Source: Shewanella litorisediminis
GTDB lineage: Bacteria; Pseudomonadota; Gammaproteobacteria; Enterobacterales; Shewanellaceae
Length of the DNA: 64,000 nucleotides
Assembly (NCBI RefSeq): GCF_016834455.1
Contig: NZ_CP069213.1
Span: 1,240,501-1,304,500, forward strand
Direction: 5' to 3'
Shown: in pieces, positions 1 to 8,632 of the stretch
Position numbering within the stretch: the stretch's first letter is position 1
Layout of the letters: every line of letters starts with the position of its first letter
The notes under the pieces: generated by a model
What the model saw: the letters and a program-made list of their open reading frames with translations, nothing else
What the model was told of the DNA's origin: nothing
Database searches by the model: none
Position numbers and translations under genes: made by a program

Positions 1-3000
1 CAGGGCCTGATGTGCCCGCCACGCTGTGCGCATTCGCCACTGCATGCATGTACGCAACTATGTCGGCGAGGGTGCGGCATTCGGCAAGCGTCGCGGCATC
101 CAGCTCCGGCAGCGTGGGCAGTTCATCCTGCACAGTGCCGAGGATTTCCACCCGCTTGATGGAGTCGATACCCAGATCCGCTTCCATATCCATGGACAAA
201 TCCAGCATCTCAGTGGGGTAGCCGGTCTTGGCGGCCACCACCTGCAGCATGATGTCCTGAATTTGTGAAGCCGCAGTCGACGCCGCAGTGGCAGCTGAGG
301 CAGTAGCCGCTGTCGTTGCGGGTTTGGCTGCCACAGCTTGTGCTGCCGGGGCCGATGCTGCAGGGGCTACAGGTGCAGGCGTCACAGGTGCAGGAATAAC
401 AGTTGCGGCCGTTACAGGCGCAGCGGCAGTGACAGGTGCGGCAAGGGAAGCTGAATACACAGGTGCAGCCGGCTGAGTGACGGTGGCCGCAGGCGTCTGG
501 CTCACCAGAGTTTGCCCCGAGAGGGCGCTCAGCATCTGCTCACTGCCGATGGCCTGAGCCCGCATAAAGTCGCTGTGGATCTTCAGGGTGTCCGCCTGAT
601 GCTGGTGGAAAAGCTCCAGTGCGCGCTCAGTGGCGGCAGGGACCGGCAGACCGGCGCTGGCGAGTTCCAGCTGCTTTTGCATCAGCGCCTGCACCCCTTC
701 GCCGTATTGGGCTGGAATAGTCAGAAACTGCTGATGCAGGGCCGCCAGTTGCTGCTGGGCGGCAAACAGTGCTTCCAGAGTGCCTGTTGCTGTAACCGGA
801 GCGTCTGCAACCTGTGTGGGGGCAACCGGGGAGGCTGCACCCTGGGCAGGGTGGCTTGCATTGCTTGCCTGCGCAGCGGCAGTGGGCTGAACGGGATTGG
901 CCTGGGGAATGTATTGGGTCTTTTCCACGATTTTCTCGACAATCTGGGTTTGTTTGCTGACTTGGCCGTCCTTGAGGGAGGCCTGCATGCGCGCGGCAGT
1001 GGCCGGACTCAGGTAGTTGCTGGCGCTGAGTTTTACCGTAAGCGGCGACTTCGGCATGGCCTTGTGGGACAGATGCTCGCGGTACGGGTCCGGGTTGCTG
1101 ATGGCAAATCCTGCGGTGGCCAATTCAACCGCCGCCAGCTTGAGCTTGCTGTCGGCGCGGCCCTGACTGAGAGCAGCCTGGGCATCCAGCGACAGAATGA
1201 GGCACTCTTTGGCCCGCTCGCCGAGGATGGCATCCACCAGGCGGCTTAAGGTGTTCTTGGGGCCAAATTCAATAAAGACCCGCACACCATCACGGTAGAG
1301 GCTTTCGATTTGCGACTCAAACTGCACCTGCTCAAGCATCTGGGCCTTGAGGCTCTGCTTGAGGCTTTTGCCATCGGAGGGACGTTTGTCGCCGGAGGCA
1401 TTGGCATAGAGTACGGCACTGGCGTCGCTGAAGGTTTCTTTGTCGATGGCCTTGGCAAAGGGGGCGTGGGCATGGCCAACCAAAGGGGTATGGAAGGCGC
1501 CTGACACCGGCAGCGCGATGGCGCGAATGCCCTTATCGGCAAGTGCCTCCACCAGCTGCTTAACCGCGTCTGTGGGGCCTGCCAACACCAGCTGGGTGGG
1601 GCTGTTGTGATTGGCAATCACCACGGACCCGTGCTGCGCAAGCAATGTGTCCAGGGTGCTTCTGTGGCTGGCATCCGGCAGGATGACGGCAGCCATGGTG
1701 CCTGCGTCCTTGCCTTCTGGCACCGAAGCCATGGCATCGCCTCTGGCAAAGGCAAGGCGATAGTAACTGGCCTGGTCAATCACACCGGCGGCGCGCAGGG
1801 CAGAGAGCTCACCAAAGCTGTGTCCTGCCACCGCATCCGGGGTTAACCCGGCGGCCTTGAGGATTTCAAACTGGCCCATGCTGACAACGCCAATGGCGCT
1901 TTGGGCGATGCGGGTATTGGTGAGCGCCGCTTCGTCCTGCTTGCGTGCGCCCGCATCGAACTTGGGAATGGGGAACACGTGGCTTGAAAGCTCGCCAGTG
2001 CCATGACGGCCCGGGTATCCGCGCTGATGGAAAACCTCGTCGGCGGCAATAAATTCGGCGCGCATCTCGGGGTAGAGCATGGCAAGCTCGCCCCCCATTC
2101 CGAGATACTGGCTGCCCTGACCGGCAAAGAGGGCCGCGACCTTGGCCTTTTTCGCCATGGCCCGGGCGCGGAAACTCATGTCCGGGGTGTGCCAGTCATC
2201 TGATGGGGTGGCAAGCCTGGTGATGGCATCTTCCAAACAGGCTTTCAGGGCCTTTGCATCGGCGGCCACAATTCCCAGACGTGGCCATTCGGCCTTGGGG
2301 GCTTCGCCCTTGAGGATGAAAGGGGCTGTCAGGGTTTCGAAGGTTTCTTCGCTGGTTGAAAGGCGCTCACAGAGAGCCTTGAGCTCATTGGAGAGCGCCT
2401 CGCGGGTGGCGGCGGCAAACAGCAGCGGCACCTGGGTGGCACGCAAGCGATAGGGCTTGCGGTCGTGGTCGCGCTGATATTCTTCCATCACCAGATGGAA
2501 GTTGGTGCCACCAAAGCCAAAGGAGCTTACCGCGGCGCGGCGCGGCGTACCGTCGGGGCGCGGCAACCACGGGCGGGTCTCGGTGGACAGATAAAAGGGT
2601 GAGGCTTCGATATTGAGCTTGGGATTGGGCTTGTTCACATTGATGGTGGGCGGCAACACCTTGTGGTGCAGTGCCAGTGCGGCCTTGATAAGCCCGGCGG
2701 TGCCCGCCGTTGACTTGGTGTGGCCCACCTGCGATTTGATGGAGCCCAGGGCAATGTGCTGGGTTTCATCGCTGCTTTCGCCCATGACGAGACTCAGGCC
2801 GGAAAACTCGGCCACATCCCCGGCGGCCGTGCCTGTGCCGTGTGCCTCCATCAGACCCAGGGTATGGGCCGGGAATCCGGCATCATCGTAAGCACGGCGC
2901 AGCGCCTTGGCCTGACCCTCGGGCCGCGGGGCATAAATACTCTTGAACTTGCCGTCGCTGGAGGCGCCAACCCCTTTGATGACGGCATAAATTTTATCGC

Positions 3001-3910
3001 CGTCGCGCTCGGCATCGTCGAGGCGCTTTAAGGCCACCATGCCAATGCCTTCGCCAATCATCATGCCCTTGGAGTCGGCGTCGAAGGGCTTGATTTGCTC
3101 ATCCACGGTGAAGGCCGGGGTTTTGGAGAAGCTCATGTACATGTAAGCGGAGTTATCGGTACAGGCGCCGCCGGTGAGCATCATGTCGGCGCGGCCCTCG
3201 GTCAGCTCGGTGAGGGCCATACGGATGGCAGCGAGGGAGCCGGCGCAGGCCGCATCCACTACGCAATTCATGCCGCCCAAATCGAAACGGTTGGCGATGC
3301 GCCCGGCAATCACGTTGCCCAGGCTTCCCGGGAAGGAGTTTTCTTCCCAGTGAATGTATTGGTCCTGGAACTTGCGAATAAGCATCTCGCTGTCGGCATC
3401 GCTGATGCCACTCTCGCGAAAGACTTTTTTCAGCACAGGATATTGCAGGCGGGCATTGAGACTCTGGCTGATCTTCTGGCCGCCGCCAATGCCCAGGGTA
3501 ATGCCGATTTTATCGCGATTGTGGGCCGAGGTTTCACTGACGCCTGCGTCTTCCAGTACTTCTTTGGCCACAATCAGCGAAAGCAGCTGGGCGCTGTCGG
3601 TGAGTTCCAGAATATTGGGGGGCAGGCCAAACTCCATGGGGTTGAAGTCGACCTGTGGGATAAAGCCGCCGCGTTTGCAGTAGCTCTTGTCCGGTGAGCG
3701 TTTATCGGCGTCGAAGTAGTCATCAATCTGCCAGCGATCGGCGGGTACCTCTGTGATGGCGTCGATTTTGTCGCAGATAAGATCCCAAAAGTCGTTCAGA
3801 TAACGACTGTTGGCAAAGAGACTCGCCATGCCGACGATGGCAATGGGGGTGTCCTTGAGACGCTTGTTAAGGCGCAGATCCTGCGCGTCCTGAGTCTTGG
3901 ACTCGCTCAT
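1..3910 (-). CDS. pfaA: Omega-3 PUFA synthase subunit PfaA, N-terminal part (cut by window edge)
   Basis: Large multidomain polyketide/fatty-acid synthase subunit that builds long-chain polyunsaturated fatty acids (EPA in Shewanella) in the cytoplasm. About 1300 residues are visible. A ketosynthase comes first, with Cys222 in DAACAGS, His357 in EAHGTGT and His397 in GHTKS. A malonyl acyltransferase follows with the nucleophile Ser698 in GHSFGEL. After an Ala/Pro-rich linker (about bases 280-510) comes the first acyl carrier domain, with LGIDSIKR and the phosphopantetheine Ser1250. Family members carry several tandem ACPs and a ketoreductase, which would lie beyond the left edge. The start ATG overlaps the pfaR stop by four bases (ATGA), implying translational coupling. 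The carrier serine is the expected target of PfaE, encoded nearby. The exact product (EPA or DHA) cannot be read from this fragment. Confidence 0.95.
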   Translation of the reverse strand, partial: MSESKTQDAQDLRLNKRLKDTPIAIVGMASLFANSRYLNDFWDLICDKIDAITEVPADRWQIDDYFDADKRSPDKSYCKRGGFIPQVDFNPMEFGLPPNILELTDSAQLLSLIVAKEVLEDAGVSETSAHNRDKIGITLGIGGGQKISQSLNARLQYPVLKKVFRESGISDADSEMLIRKFQDQYIHWEENSFPGSLGNVIAGRIANRFDLGGMNCVVDAACAGSLAAIRMALTELTEGRADMMLTGGACTDNSAYMYMSFSKTPAFTVDEQIKPFDADSKGMMIGEGIGMVALKRLDDAERDGDKIYAVIKGVGASSDGKFKSIYAPRPEGQAKALRRAYDDAGFPAHTLGLMEAHGTGTAAGDVAEFSGLSLVMGESSDETQHIALGSIKSQVGHTKSTAGTAGLIKAALALHHKVLPPTINVNKPNPKLNIEASPFYLSTETRPWLPRPDGTPRRAAVSSFGFGGTNFHLVMEEYQRDHDRKPYRLRATQVPLLFAAATREALSNELKALCERLSTSEETFETLTAPFILKGEAPKAEWPRLGIVAADAKALKACLEDAITRLATPSDDWHTPDMSFRARAMAKKAKVAALFAGQGSQYLGMGGELAMLYPEMRAEFIAADEVFHQRGYPGRHGTGELSSHVFPIPKFDAGARKQDEAALTNTRIAQSAIGVVSMGQFEILKAAGLTPDAVAGHSFGELSALRAAGVIDQASYYRLAFARGDAMASVPEGKDAGTMAAVILPDASHRSTLDTLLAQHGSVVIANHNSPTQLVLAGPTDAVKQLVEALADKGIRAIALPVSGAFHTPLVGHAHAPFAKAIDKETFSDASAVLYANASGDKRPSDGKSLKQSLKAQMLEQVQFESQIESLYRDGVRVFIEFGPKNTLSRLVDAILGERAKECLILSLDAQAALSQGRADSKLKLAAVELATAGFAISNPDPYREHLSHKAMPKSPLTVKLSASNYLSPATAARMQASLKDGQVSKQTQIVEKIVEKTQYIPQANPVQPTAAAQASNASHPAQGAASPVAPTQVADAPVTATGTLEALFAAQQQLAALHQQFLTIPAQYGEGVQALMQKQLELASAGLPVPAATERALELFHQHQADTLKIHSDFMRAQAIGSEQMLSALSGQTLVSQTPAATVTQPAAPVYSASLAAPVTAAAPVTAATVIPAPVTPAPVAPAASAPAAQAVAAKPATTAATASAATAASTAASQIQDIMLQVVAAKTGYPTEMLDLSMDMEADLGIDSIKRVEILGTVQDELPTLPELDAATLAECRTLADIVAYMHAVANAHSVAGTSGP

Positions 3911-4725
3911 TGGGCAACTCCTGTTGGCGCCGGGCGTTCCGGCGTCTTTTTGCGGGTCTTGGCGCCGCGGACATCGGGAAAGCGCGCCAGGAAGGTTTGA
4001 TAATTGCGGGCGAGCAGCTTTTTCAGCTGGAATGGCCCCTGATTGAGCACATGGCTCATGTAGCGTTCGGCCGCCTTGAAATCGGCATCGGCCTCTGTGT
4101 CCGGATAGATATCCACGTACACCCAGTCATGGGCGGTGGCCATACCAATGAGCACCGAAAATGAGCCGTCCTGCTCGATGGGCACATGCATGGCTTCTAC
4201 CTGCACCACTGTGTGTTCATCTTCTGCCGGCAGTGCCAGGGTTTGGGCCAGGGTGTGGCTGTTCAGGGCATAGTTTTCGGTGCCGCTGTCGCGGACCACG
4301 GGTAACAGGGCAAAGTGCTTGTCTGGCAGGGCATCGACGGGGGTGATATCACCCAGGCGTGATACGCCGTGGCGCTTGAGGCAGCGGGCAAGACCCGAGC
4401 GGGACACCCCGGGGTTGATATGCTGCTGGGTGACTTCGAGCAGCTTATCCAGTGTGAGCTTGAGCTGGTACCGTAGCCCCACCACCACGTATTCCTGCAC
4501 CGGGGTCAGGGTGGTGTTGAGATGATGGGGAAGGTTGGAGCTGTCTGCGACCGTAGCGCGATTTTTCCATTTGCGTACCGTGGCCGGGGTGATATTGAGC
4601 AAACGGGCGAGCTCGGCCACCGGCAGCGGCGACCCCTGAATAAAACGGCGCATCTCCACCGTGGTGGTGGCATTGCGATGTCTTGCGCCTGCCTTTTGGG
4701 GAGGCGCTGATTTATCCGCACTCAT
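3907..4725 (-). CDS. pfaR: PfaR-like transcriptional regulator of the PUFA synthase genes
   Basis: A protein of 272 residues directly upstream of pfaA and overlapping it by ATGA, the position of PfaR in Shewanella PUFA clusters. PfaR is described as an activator of pfa expression. The N-terminal part is helix-turn-helix-like (about residues 25-60, PVAELARLLNITPATVRKWKNR). The following region (VSRSGLARCLKRHGVSRLGD) resembles the DNA-binding part of IS481/IS3-type transposases, and the C-terminal half looks like a degenerated integrase core. I therefore infer a domesticated transposase-derived DNA-binding protein. The C-terminal tail is basic (RGAKTRKKTPERPAP). The regulatory role is known for the family and inferred here from position. 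Confidence 0.85.
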   Translation of the reverse strand: MSADKSAPPQKAGARHRNATTTVEMRRFIQGSPLPVAELARLLNITPATVRKWKNRATVADSSNLPHHLNTTLTPVQEYVVVGLRYQLKLTLDKLLEVTQQHINPGVSRSGLARCLKRHGVSRLGDITPVDALPDKHFALLPVVRDSGTENYALNSHTLAQTLALPAEDEHTVVQVEAMHVPIEQDGSFSVLIGMATAHDWVYVDIYPDTEADADFKAAERYMSHVLNQGPFQLKKLLARNYQTFLARFPDVRGAKTRKKTPERPAPTGVAQ

Positions 4726-5075
4726 GCGGCTGTGTTTCCCATGGTGTTCTTCACTGTCCCTGGATAGCGTTTATCTGCCTGCTGACGGTAACGGGGGATT
4801 GCCGTTCAGTGCACAATCAGCCGGAACCGAAAAGAGGGCGTGCCCGGTGTGCTGATTTGGCGATTGGCGTAAACCCCGCCAGTGCGGCTGGCGCAGTTCA
4901 ATGGTGAAGCAGATTACCTGAGGACGGGAAAAGATACAATCAGGCGGGACTCATTGTGAGGGTATAAGTCGAATTGTTTCTAATTGTGTGACTCGTTGAA
5001 ATTGAAGATGACATGTGCTCCTATTGTTGCCCCAAAATGAATTTGGGTGAACAGTTTTAATTAATGGAGAGAGAG
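4726..5075. other. Divergent intergenic region between pfaR and a small lipoprotein gene
   Basis: About 350 bases without a credible gene, between the minus-strand pfaR-pfaA unit and a plus-strand lipoprotein gene. It must hold the promoters for both directions, but I see no strong match to a sigma-70 promoter. A short inverted repeat (CCCAAA...TTTGGG, about 5031-5048) lies just before the lipoprotein ribosome-binding site. The right part (from about 4960) is AT-rich compared with the flanking genes. Confidence 0.4.
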
Positions 5076-5279
5076 ATGTCTGTATTCAAAGGGAGTTTTG
5101 CGACAGTTTTGGGACTTTGCCTGACCATGTTTTTGGCTGGCTGTGCCAATACCAATATGACCGGTTCTGATAGTTCCGGTGAGGCTGGTGTCGAGCAGGA
5201 AAAAACGGTAACCGGCAGTAACTCCGATTGCCGCGCCGTAAAAACAACGGGTTCTCGTTTACCCTCAAAACGTTGCTGA
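5076..5279 (+). CDS. Small predicted lipoprotein, function unknown
   Basis: Encodes 67 residues. The ATG at 5076 is chosen over the one at 5064 because a purine-rich ribosome-binding site (GGAGAGAG) lies between them. The N-terminus is a lipoprotein signal: basic start, hydrophobic stretch, then the lipobox LAGC with Cys23, so the mature part is only about 45 residues. It is Ser/Thr/Gly-rich (CANTNMTGSDSSGEAG) and ends in a basic segment with two further cysteines. I do not recognise a family. It lies between pfaR and an EF-G-like gene and is followed by a hairpin. Membrane anchoring is inferred from the lipobox; no function is proposed. Confidence 0.65.
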   Translation: MSVFKGSFATVLGLCLTMFLAGCANTNMTGSDSSGEAGVEQEKTVTGSNSDCRAVKTTGSRLPSKRC

Positions 5280-5304
5280 AAAAACTGAATACATAAAGCC
5301 TTAT

Positions 5305-5335
5305 CAAGACCAACAGATTTTACTGGTTGGTCTTG
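5305..5335 (+). terminator. Hairpin after the lipoprotein gene, weak terminator candidate
   Basis: A 10-bp perfect stem (CAAGACCAAC / GTTGGTCTTG) with an 11-base loop, 26 bases after the lipoprotein stop codon. It is not followed by a T-run, so it is either an imperfect terminator or an mRNA 3' stabiliser. Confidence 0.45.
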
Positions 5336-5416
5336 TGACCTCAGTCAAATCCTGTGTCTATTCTCAGAACTATACTGCTTCTGTAGCCAAGTAGAATGTG
5401 ACACAAGGAGGCCGTT

Positions 5417-7465
5417 ATGGCTGAGTACCAAACCGCGAGGATCCGCAACTTTGCCTTGCTTGGGCATACCGGAGCGGGTAAGTCCTCGCTGCTAGAGGCA
5501 CTGCTTTATGGTGCCAAGGTCATAAACCAGCGGGGCAGGGTGGATAAGGGCACAAATCATGCCGATTTCACTGCCCAGGAAAAAGCCCACCAACACAGTC
5601 TCGAACCATCCTTTCTTAATCTCGACTTCGACGAACATCACATCAACCTTATCGATACCCCCGGATTACCCGACTTCTTTGGACGCTCCCTGCTGCCGTT
5701 GCCAGCCGTTGAATCTGTGCTGTTGGTGGTGAATGCTGCCACAGGGATAGAGCCGGTAACCGCCCGGGCATTCGAAGCCGCCCGGGCACAGGGCAAGGTG
5801 GTGTGTATTTGCGTGAACCACATAGATGGGCATTTGGATAAGTTGCCCGCCATTATCGAAGAGCTGCAAACCACCTTCGGCCCCCGCTGTCTGCCGGTGA
5901 ACTTGCCTTCTGCCGACGGCAACGATGTGGTGGATTGCTATTTGCACTGCGAAGACACTCGCCCCACGCTCTTTTCACAGGCCGCCTCGGCACGGGACGA
6001 GCTGGTGGACACAGTGCTGGAAGAAGACGAAGCCCTGATGACCCTGTATTTGGAGCAGGGTGAAATGCTCAGTGCTGAACAGCTCCACGAGCCTTTGGAG
6101 ACGGCGCTAAGAATGGGGCATCTGGTACCCATTTGTTTTACCAGTGCAGAGCTTGATATCGGTATCAGCTCCTTGCTTGAAATCATGGTTAAGCTGATGC
6201 CAAGCCCGCTGGAAGCCAACCCGCCACAGTTTATCAAAGGTTTCGGCGACAAGGCTGAACCCGTTGATGTGACCCAAAGCCCGGATGACCATGTGCTGGC
6301 ACAGGTGTTCAGGGTGGGCATAGACCCCTATTTTGGCCGGGTTGCTGTGTTCCGCTTGTATCAGGGCACGATGGAAAGTGGCATGCGGCTCTTTATTGGT
6401 GCCGATCGCAAACCGGTGAAAGTGGCTCACCTTATTAAGCTCCAGGGCGCCGAAACCACAGAGGTAGAGACCGCCATCCCCGGTGATATCTGCGCTCTGT
6501 GTAAAATCGATGAGCTGGAAGTGGGCTCTGTGCTGCACGATAGCCACGATGAAGACGAGTTCCATCTGCGGGAGCTTAAAATGCCCCAGCCGATTTTCGG
6601 TCTGGCAGTGTCGCCCAAGCGTCGTGGGGACGAGCAAAAAATTGCCGAGGTGCTGGCCAAACTGATTGCAGAAGACCCCAGCCTTGCGGTGTCGCAAAAC
6701 GATGCAGAAGGGCAAACGGTGCTGAGTGGCCTTGGGGATTTGCATTTGCAGATTGCACTGGAAAAGGCCCAAAGCGTATTCCGAGTCGACATGGAGACCT
6801 GCAAGCCGGCGGTGGCTTACCGGGAAACCGTGTGCAAGGCAGCAACGGCACGCTATCGCCATAAAAAGCAGTCCGGTGGTGCCGGGCAGTTTGGTGAGGT
6901 GGAACTGACCGTTGAGCCACTGCCAAGGGGGCAAGGGTTCGAGTTTGTCTCCAAGGTGGTTGGCGGCGCCGTGCCTACCCAGTTTATCCCTGCGGTGGAA
7001 AAAGGCGTACGTGAAGCGCTTAAGGTGGGGCGTCTCGGCGGCTATCCGGTGGAGGATGTGCGGGTGACCGTGCTTGACGGTAAGCACCACAGCGTCGATT
7101 CCAAGGAAATAGCCTTCGTGATGGCCGGTAAAAAAGCCTTCTATGACGCCTTTTTGCAGGCAAATCCGGTGATTTTGGAGCCTCTGGTGTCCATGGAAAT
7201 TGTGGTGGGCGCCGACGATGTGGGCGACATTACCGGGCACCTCAGCTCCAGTCGCGCCATGGTTTGCGGCACAGAAGCCCGCCGTGATGGCAAGGTAAAG
7301 GTATTGGCCGAAGCGCCCCTGTCCACAGTGGATGATTATGCCACCCGGCTTAAGTCCATGACCTCAGGGGAAGGTGAGTTTACCTTAAGCTTTGCCCGCT
7401 ACGAGATAGTTCCCCCGGCGGTGCAGCAAGGCCTGCTGCGTACCATAGAGGATAAAGACGACTGA
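5417..7465 (+). CDS. Elongation factor G-like translational GTPase (EF-G2 type)
   Basis: Encodes 682 residues with EF-G-type organisation: an N-terminal GTPase domain, domain II (about residues 295-385), and C-terminal EF-G domains III-V. G1 is GHTGAGKSS (16-24) and G3 is DTPG (80-83). G4 reads NHID (134-137) where canonical EF-G has NKxD, so guanine recognition may be altered. It is shorter than housekeeping EF-G (about 700) and its G1 differs from the AHxDxGKTT form, placing it with the EF-G-like paralogues whose role is poorly defined. An AAGGAGG-type ribosome-binding site precedes the ATG. It sits between pfaR/pfaA and pfaE, but nothing in the sequence ties it to lipid synthesis. A terminator follows, so pfaE is probably expressed separately. 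Confidence 0.88.
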   Translation: MAEYQTARIRNFALLGHTGAGKSSLLEALLYGAKVINQRGRVDKGTNHADFTAQEKAHQHSLEPSFLNLDFDEHHINLIDTPGLPDFFGRSLLPLPAVESVLLVVNAATGIEPVTARAFEAARAQGKVVCICVNHIDGHLDKLPAIIEELQTTFGPRCLPVNLPSADGNDVVDCYLHCEDTRPTLFSQAASARDELVDTVLEEDEALMTLYLEQGEMLSAEQLHEPLETALRMGHLVPICFTSAELDIGISSLLEIMVKLMPSPLEANPPQFIKGFGDKAEPVDVTQSPDDHVLAQVFRVGIDPYFGRVAVFRLYQGTMESGMRLFIGADRKPVKVAHLIKLQGAETTEVETAIPGDICALCKIDELEVGSVLHDSHDEDEFHLRELKMPQPIFGLAVSPKRRGDEQKIAEVLAKLIAEDPSLAVSQNDAEGQTVLSGLGDLHLQIALEKAQSVFRVDMETCKPAVAYRETVCKAATARYRHKKQSGGAGQFGEVELTVEPLPRGQGFEFVSKVVGGAVPTQFIPAVEKGVREALKVGRLGGYPVEDVRVTVLDGKHHSVDSKEIAFVMAGKKAFYDAFLQANPVILEPLVSMEIVVGADDVGDITGHLSSSRAMVCGTEARRDGKVKVLAEAPLSTVDDYATRLKSMTSGEGEFTLSFARYEIVPPAVQQGLLRTIEDKDD

Positions 7466-7513
7466 ACCAGCTGTTTGCCAGCAGCAGTTTACAGGCATCT
7501 CTCCCAAACCATT

Positions 7514-7552
7514 GCGGCGCTTTGTGGATCTCCTTCCCGGCGCCGCTTTTTT
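7514..7552 (+). terminator. Rho-independent terminator after the EF-G-like gene
   Basis: GC-rich stem GCGGCGC (7514-7520) pairs with GCGCCGC (7540-7546) across a 19-base loop and is followed by six T residues. Confidence 0.7.
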
Positions 7553-7727
7553 ATGTCTTCGGTTTGCGCGCCACGGATGGGGACAGGACATCCCGAGTGG
7601 TGTGAGATGGCGAGCATCTGTATGGGCACAAGGGCACTCGCTACAGGCGATAGGGCTCCGAAACCCGGGTGGTGTCGGTTATACTCTGTCAGCCGTTTTA
7701 TGTCTTTTTCAGTCACGCGAGTAACCA

Positions 7728-8567
7728 ATGCCCAATTCGATTACCAACCGCGGTTTAACCCTGACCTTAACCCTGGTGAAATTGCCGGCGCTCAAGGATG
7801 TGGGAGAAGAGATTGAGCAGTTGGCGCATCGCTGCAGTCATTGGCTCAGCGACGATGAGCTCGCCCGCATTGGCCGGGCTACCTTACCCGGTTTGTCAAT
7901 GCGACAACGCTTGGTGAGGCTTTGTCTCAGAGCCGAGCTTGCGCGCCAGACGCAGATGGCTCCCGAGGCGTTTCGATTTGATTATGGCACTCAGGGCAAG
8001 CCAGAATTGCGCCGGCAACAAGGCGGACCCTTTGCCTTTAATCTTAGCCACAGCGGAGACCTGTTGCTGGTGGGTGTTATCCGGGCCGAAGATGATGGCA
8101 CAGGCAAACATAACAGGGGCTTGTATCTTGGTGTGGATATAGAGCGTAAACGCACCAATACCGACATCAATGCCATTTATCGTCACTATTTTTCGGCTCC
8201 GGAGCAGGCTTATCTGGCGTCACTGGATAACTCCCTTAAACGGGATGCTTTTTTTGATTTATGGGCATTGAAAGAGTCTTACATCAAGGCAACCGGCAGG
8301 GGGCTGGCTGAGGGGCTGCAAAGCTTCGCCTTCGATCTTAACCTTGCGAGCTTAAGACAGAAGGAAGGCTTTACACAATTTTATCAAGGGCTTGAACCTA
8401 AAATGCTTGCTCGGGAGCCGAACTGCACTCAGTGGCAATCCTGGCTTGGACACATAGACAGTGATTATCGTCTCGCAGTTACCCTGGGGGCTGAAGATAA
8501 GGTCAGCGTTGAGGTGATGCTGAATCAGCGGCCATTACAAAGTTTACTGGGCGAGTATCAGTCTTAA
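7728..8567 (+). CDS. pfaE: 4'-phosphopantetheinyl transferase PfaE
   Basis: Transfers the phosphopantetheine arm of coenzyme A to acyl carrier domains, a step PUFA synthases require. The 279-residue protein carries the Sfp-type signatures GVDIE (Asp137, Glu139; Mg2+ binding) and WALKES (from Trp179), plus FNLSHSGD upstream (about residues 104-111). The chosen ATG lacks a strong ribosome-binding site. It faces away from pfaR-pfaA across the EF-G-like gene, similar to other Shewanella PUFA loci where pfaE is near but not within the pfaABCD operon. The tandem ACPs of PfaA are the inferred substrate. A terminator follows the stop codon. Confidence 0.9.
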   Translation: MPNSITNRGLTLTLTLVKLPALKDVGEEIEQLAHRCSHWLSDDELARIGRATLPGLSMRQRLVRLCLRAELARQTQMAPEAFRFDYGTQGKPELRRQQGGPFAFNLSHSGDLLLVGVIRAEDDGTGKHNRGLYLGVDIERKRTNTDINAIYRHYFSAPEQAYLASLDNSLKRDAFFDLWALKESYIKATGRGLAEGLQSFAFDLNLASLRQKEGFTQFYQGLEPKMLAREPNCTQWQSWLGHIDSDYRLAVTLGAEDKVSVEVMLNQRPLQSLLGEYQS

Positions 8568-8583
8568 CTCTTTATCAAAAAAT

Positions 8584-8605
8584 AAAGCAGCCTGATGGCT
8601 GCTTT
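8584..8605 (+). terminator. Terminator between convergent pfaE and queF
   Basis: AAAGCAGCC / GGCTGCTTT with a four-base TGAT loop. A T-rich flank on the plus strand and A-rich bases on the other side suggest it can work in both directions. Confidence 0.75.
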
Positions 8606-8632
8606 TATCGAACGCGTCTAATCGCTTTGGCA

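Noticed and set aside
3095..3697. Plus-strand open frame opposite pfaA
   Set aside because: It lies over the ketosynthase domain, whose catalytic residues are intact on the minus strand.
3907..4725. pfaR considered as an intact insertion-sequence transposase
   Set aside because: No terminal inverted repeats or target duplications flank it and it overlaps pfaA by four bases, the known position of the PUFA regulator.
6107..7240. Long (377-codon) open frame on the minus strand opposite the EF-G-like gene
   Set aside because: Its protein is low-complexity, His/Gly-rich and matches no family; the plus-strand frame has intact GTPase and EF-G motifs. It is an antisense shadow from codon bias.
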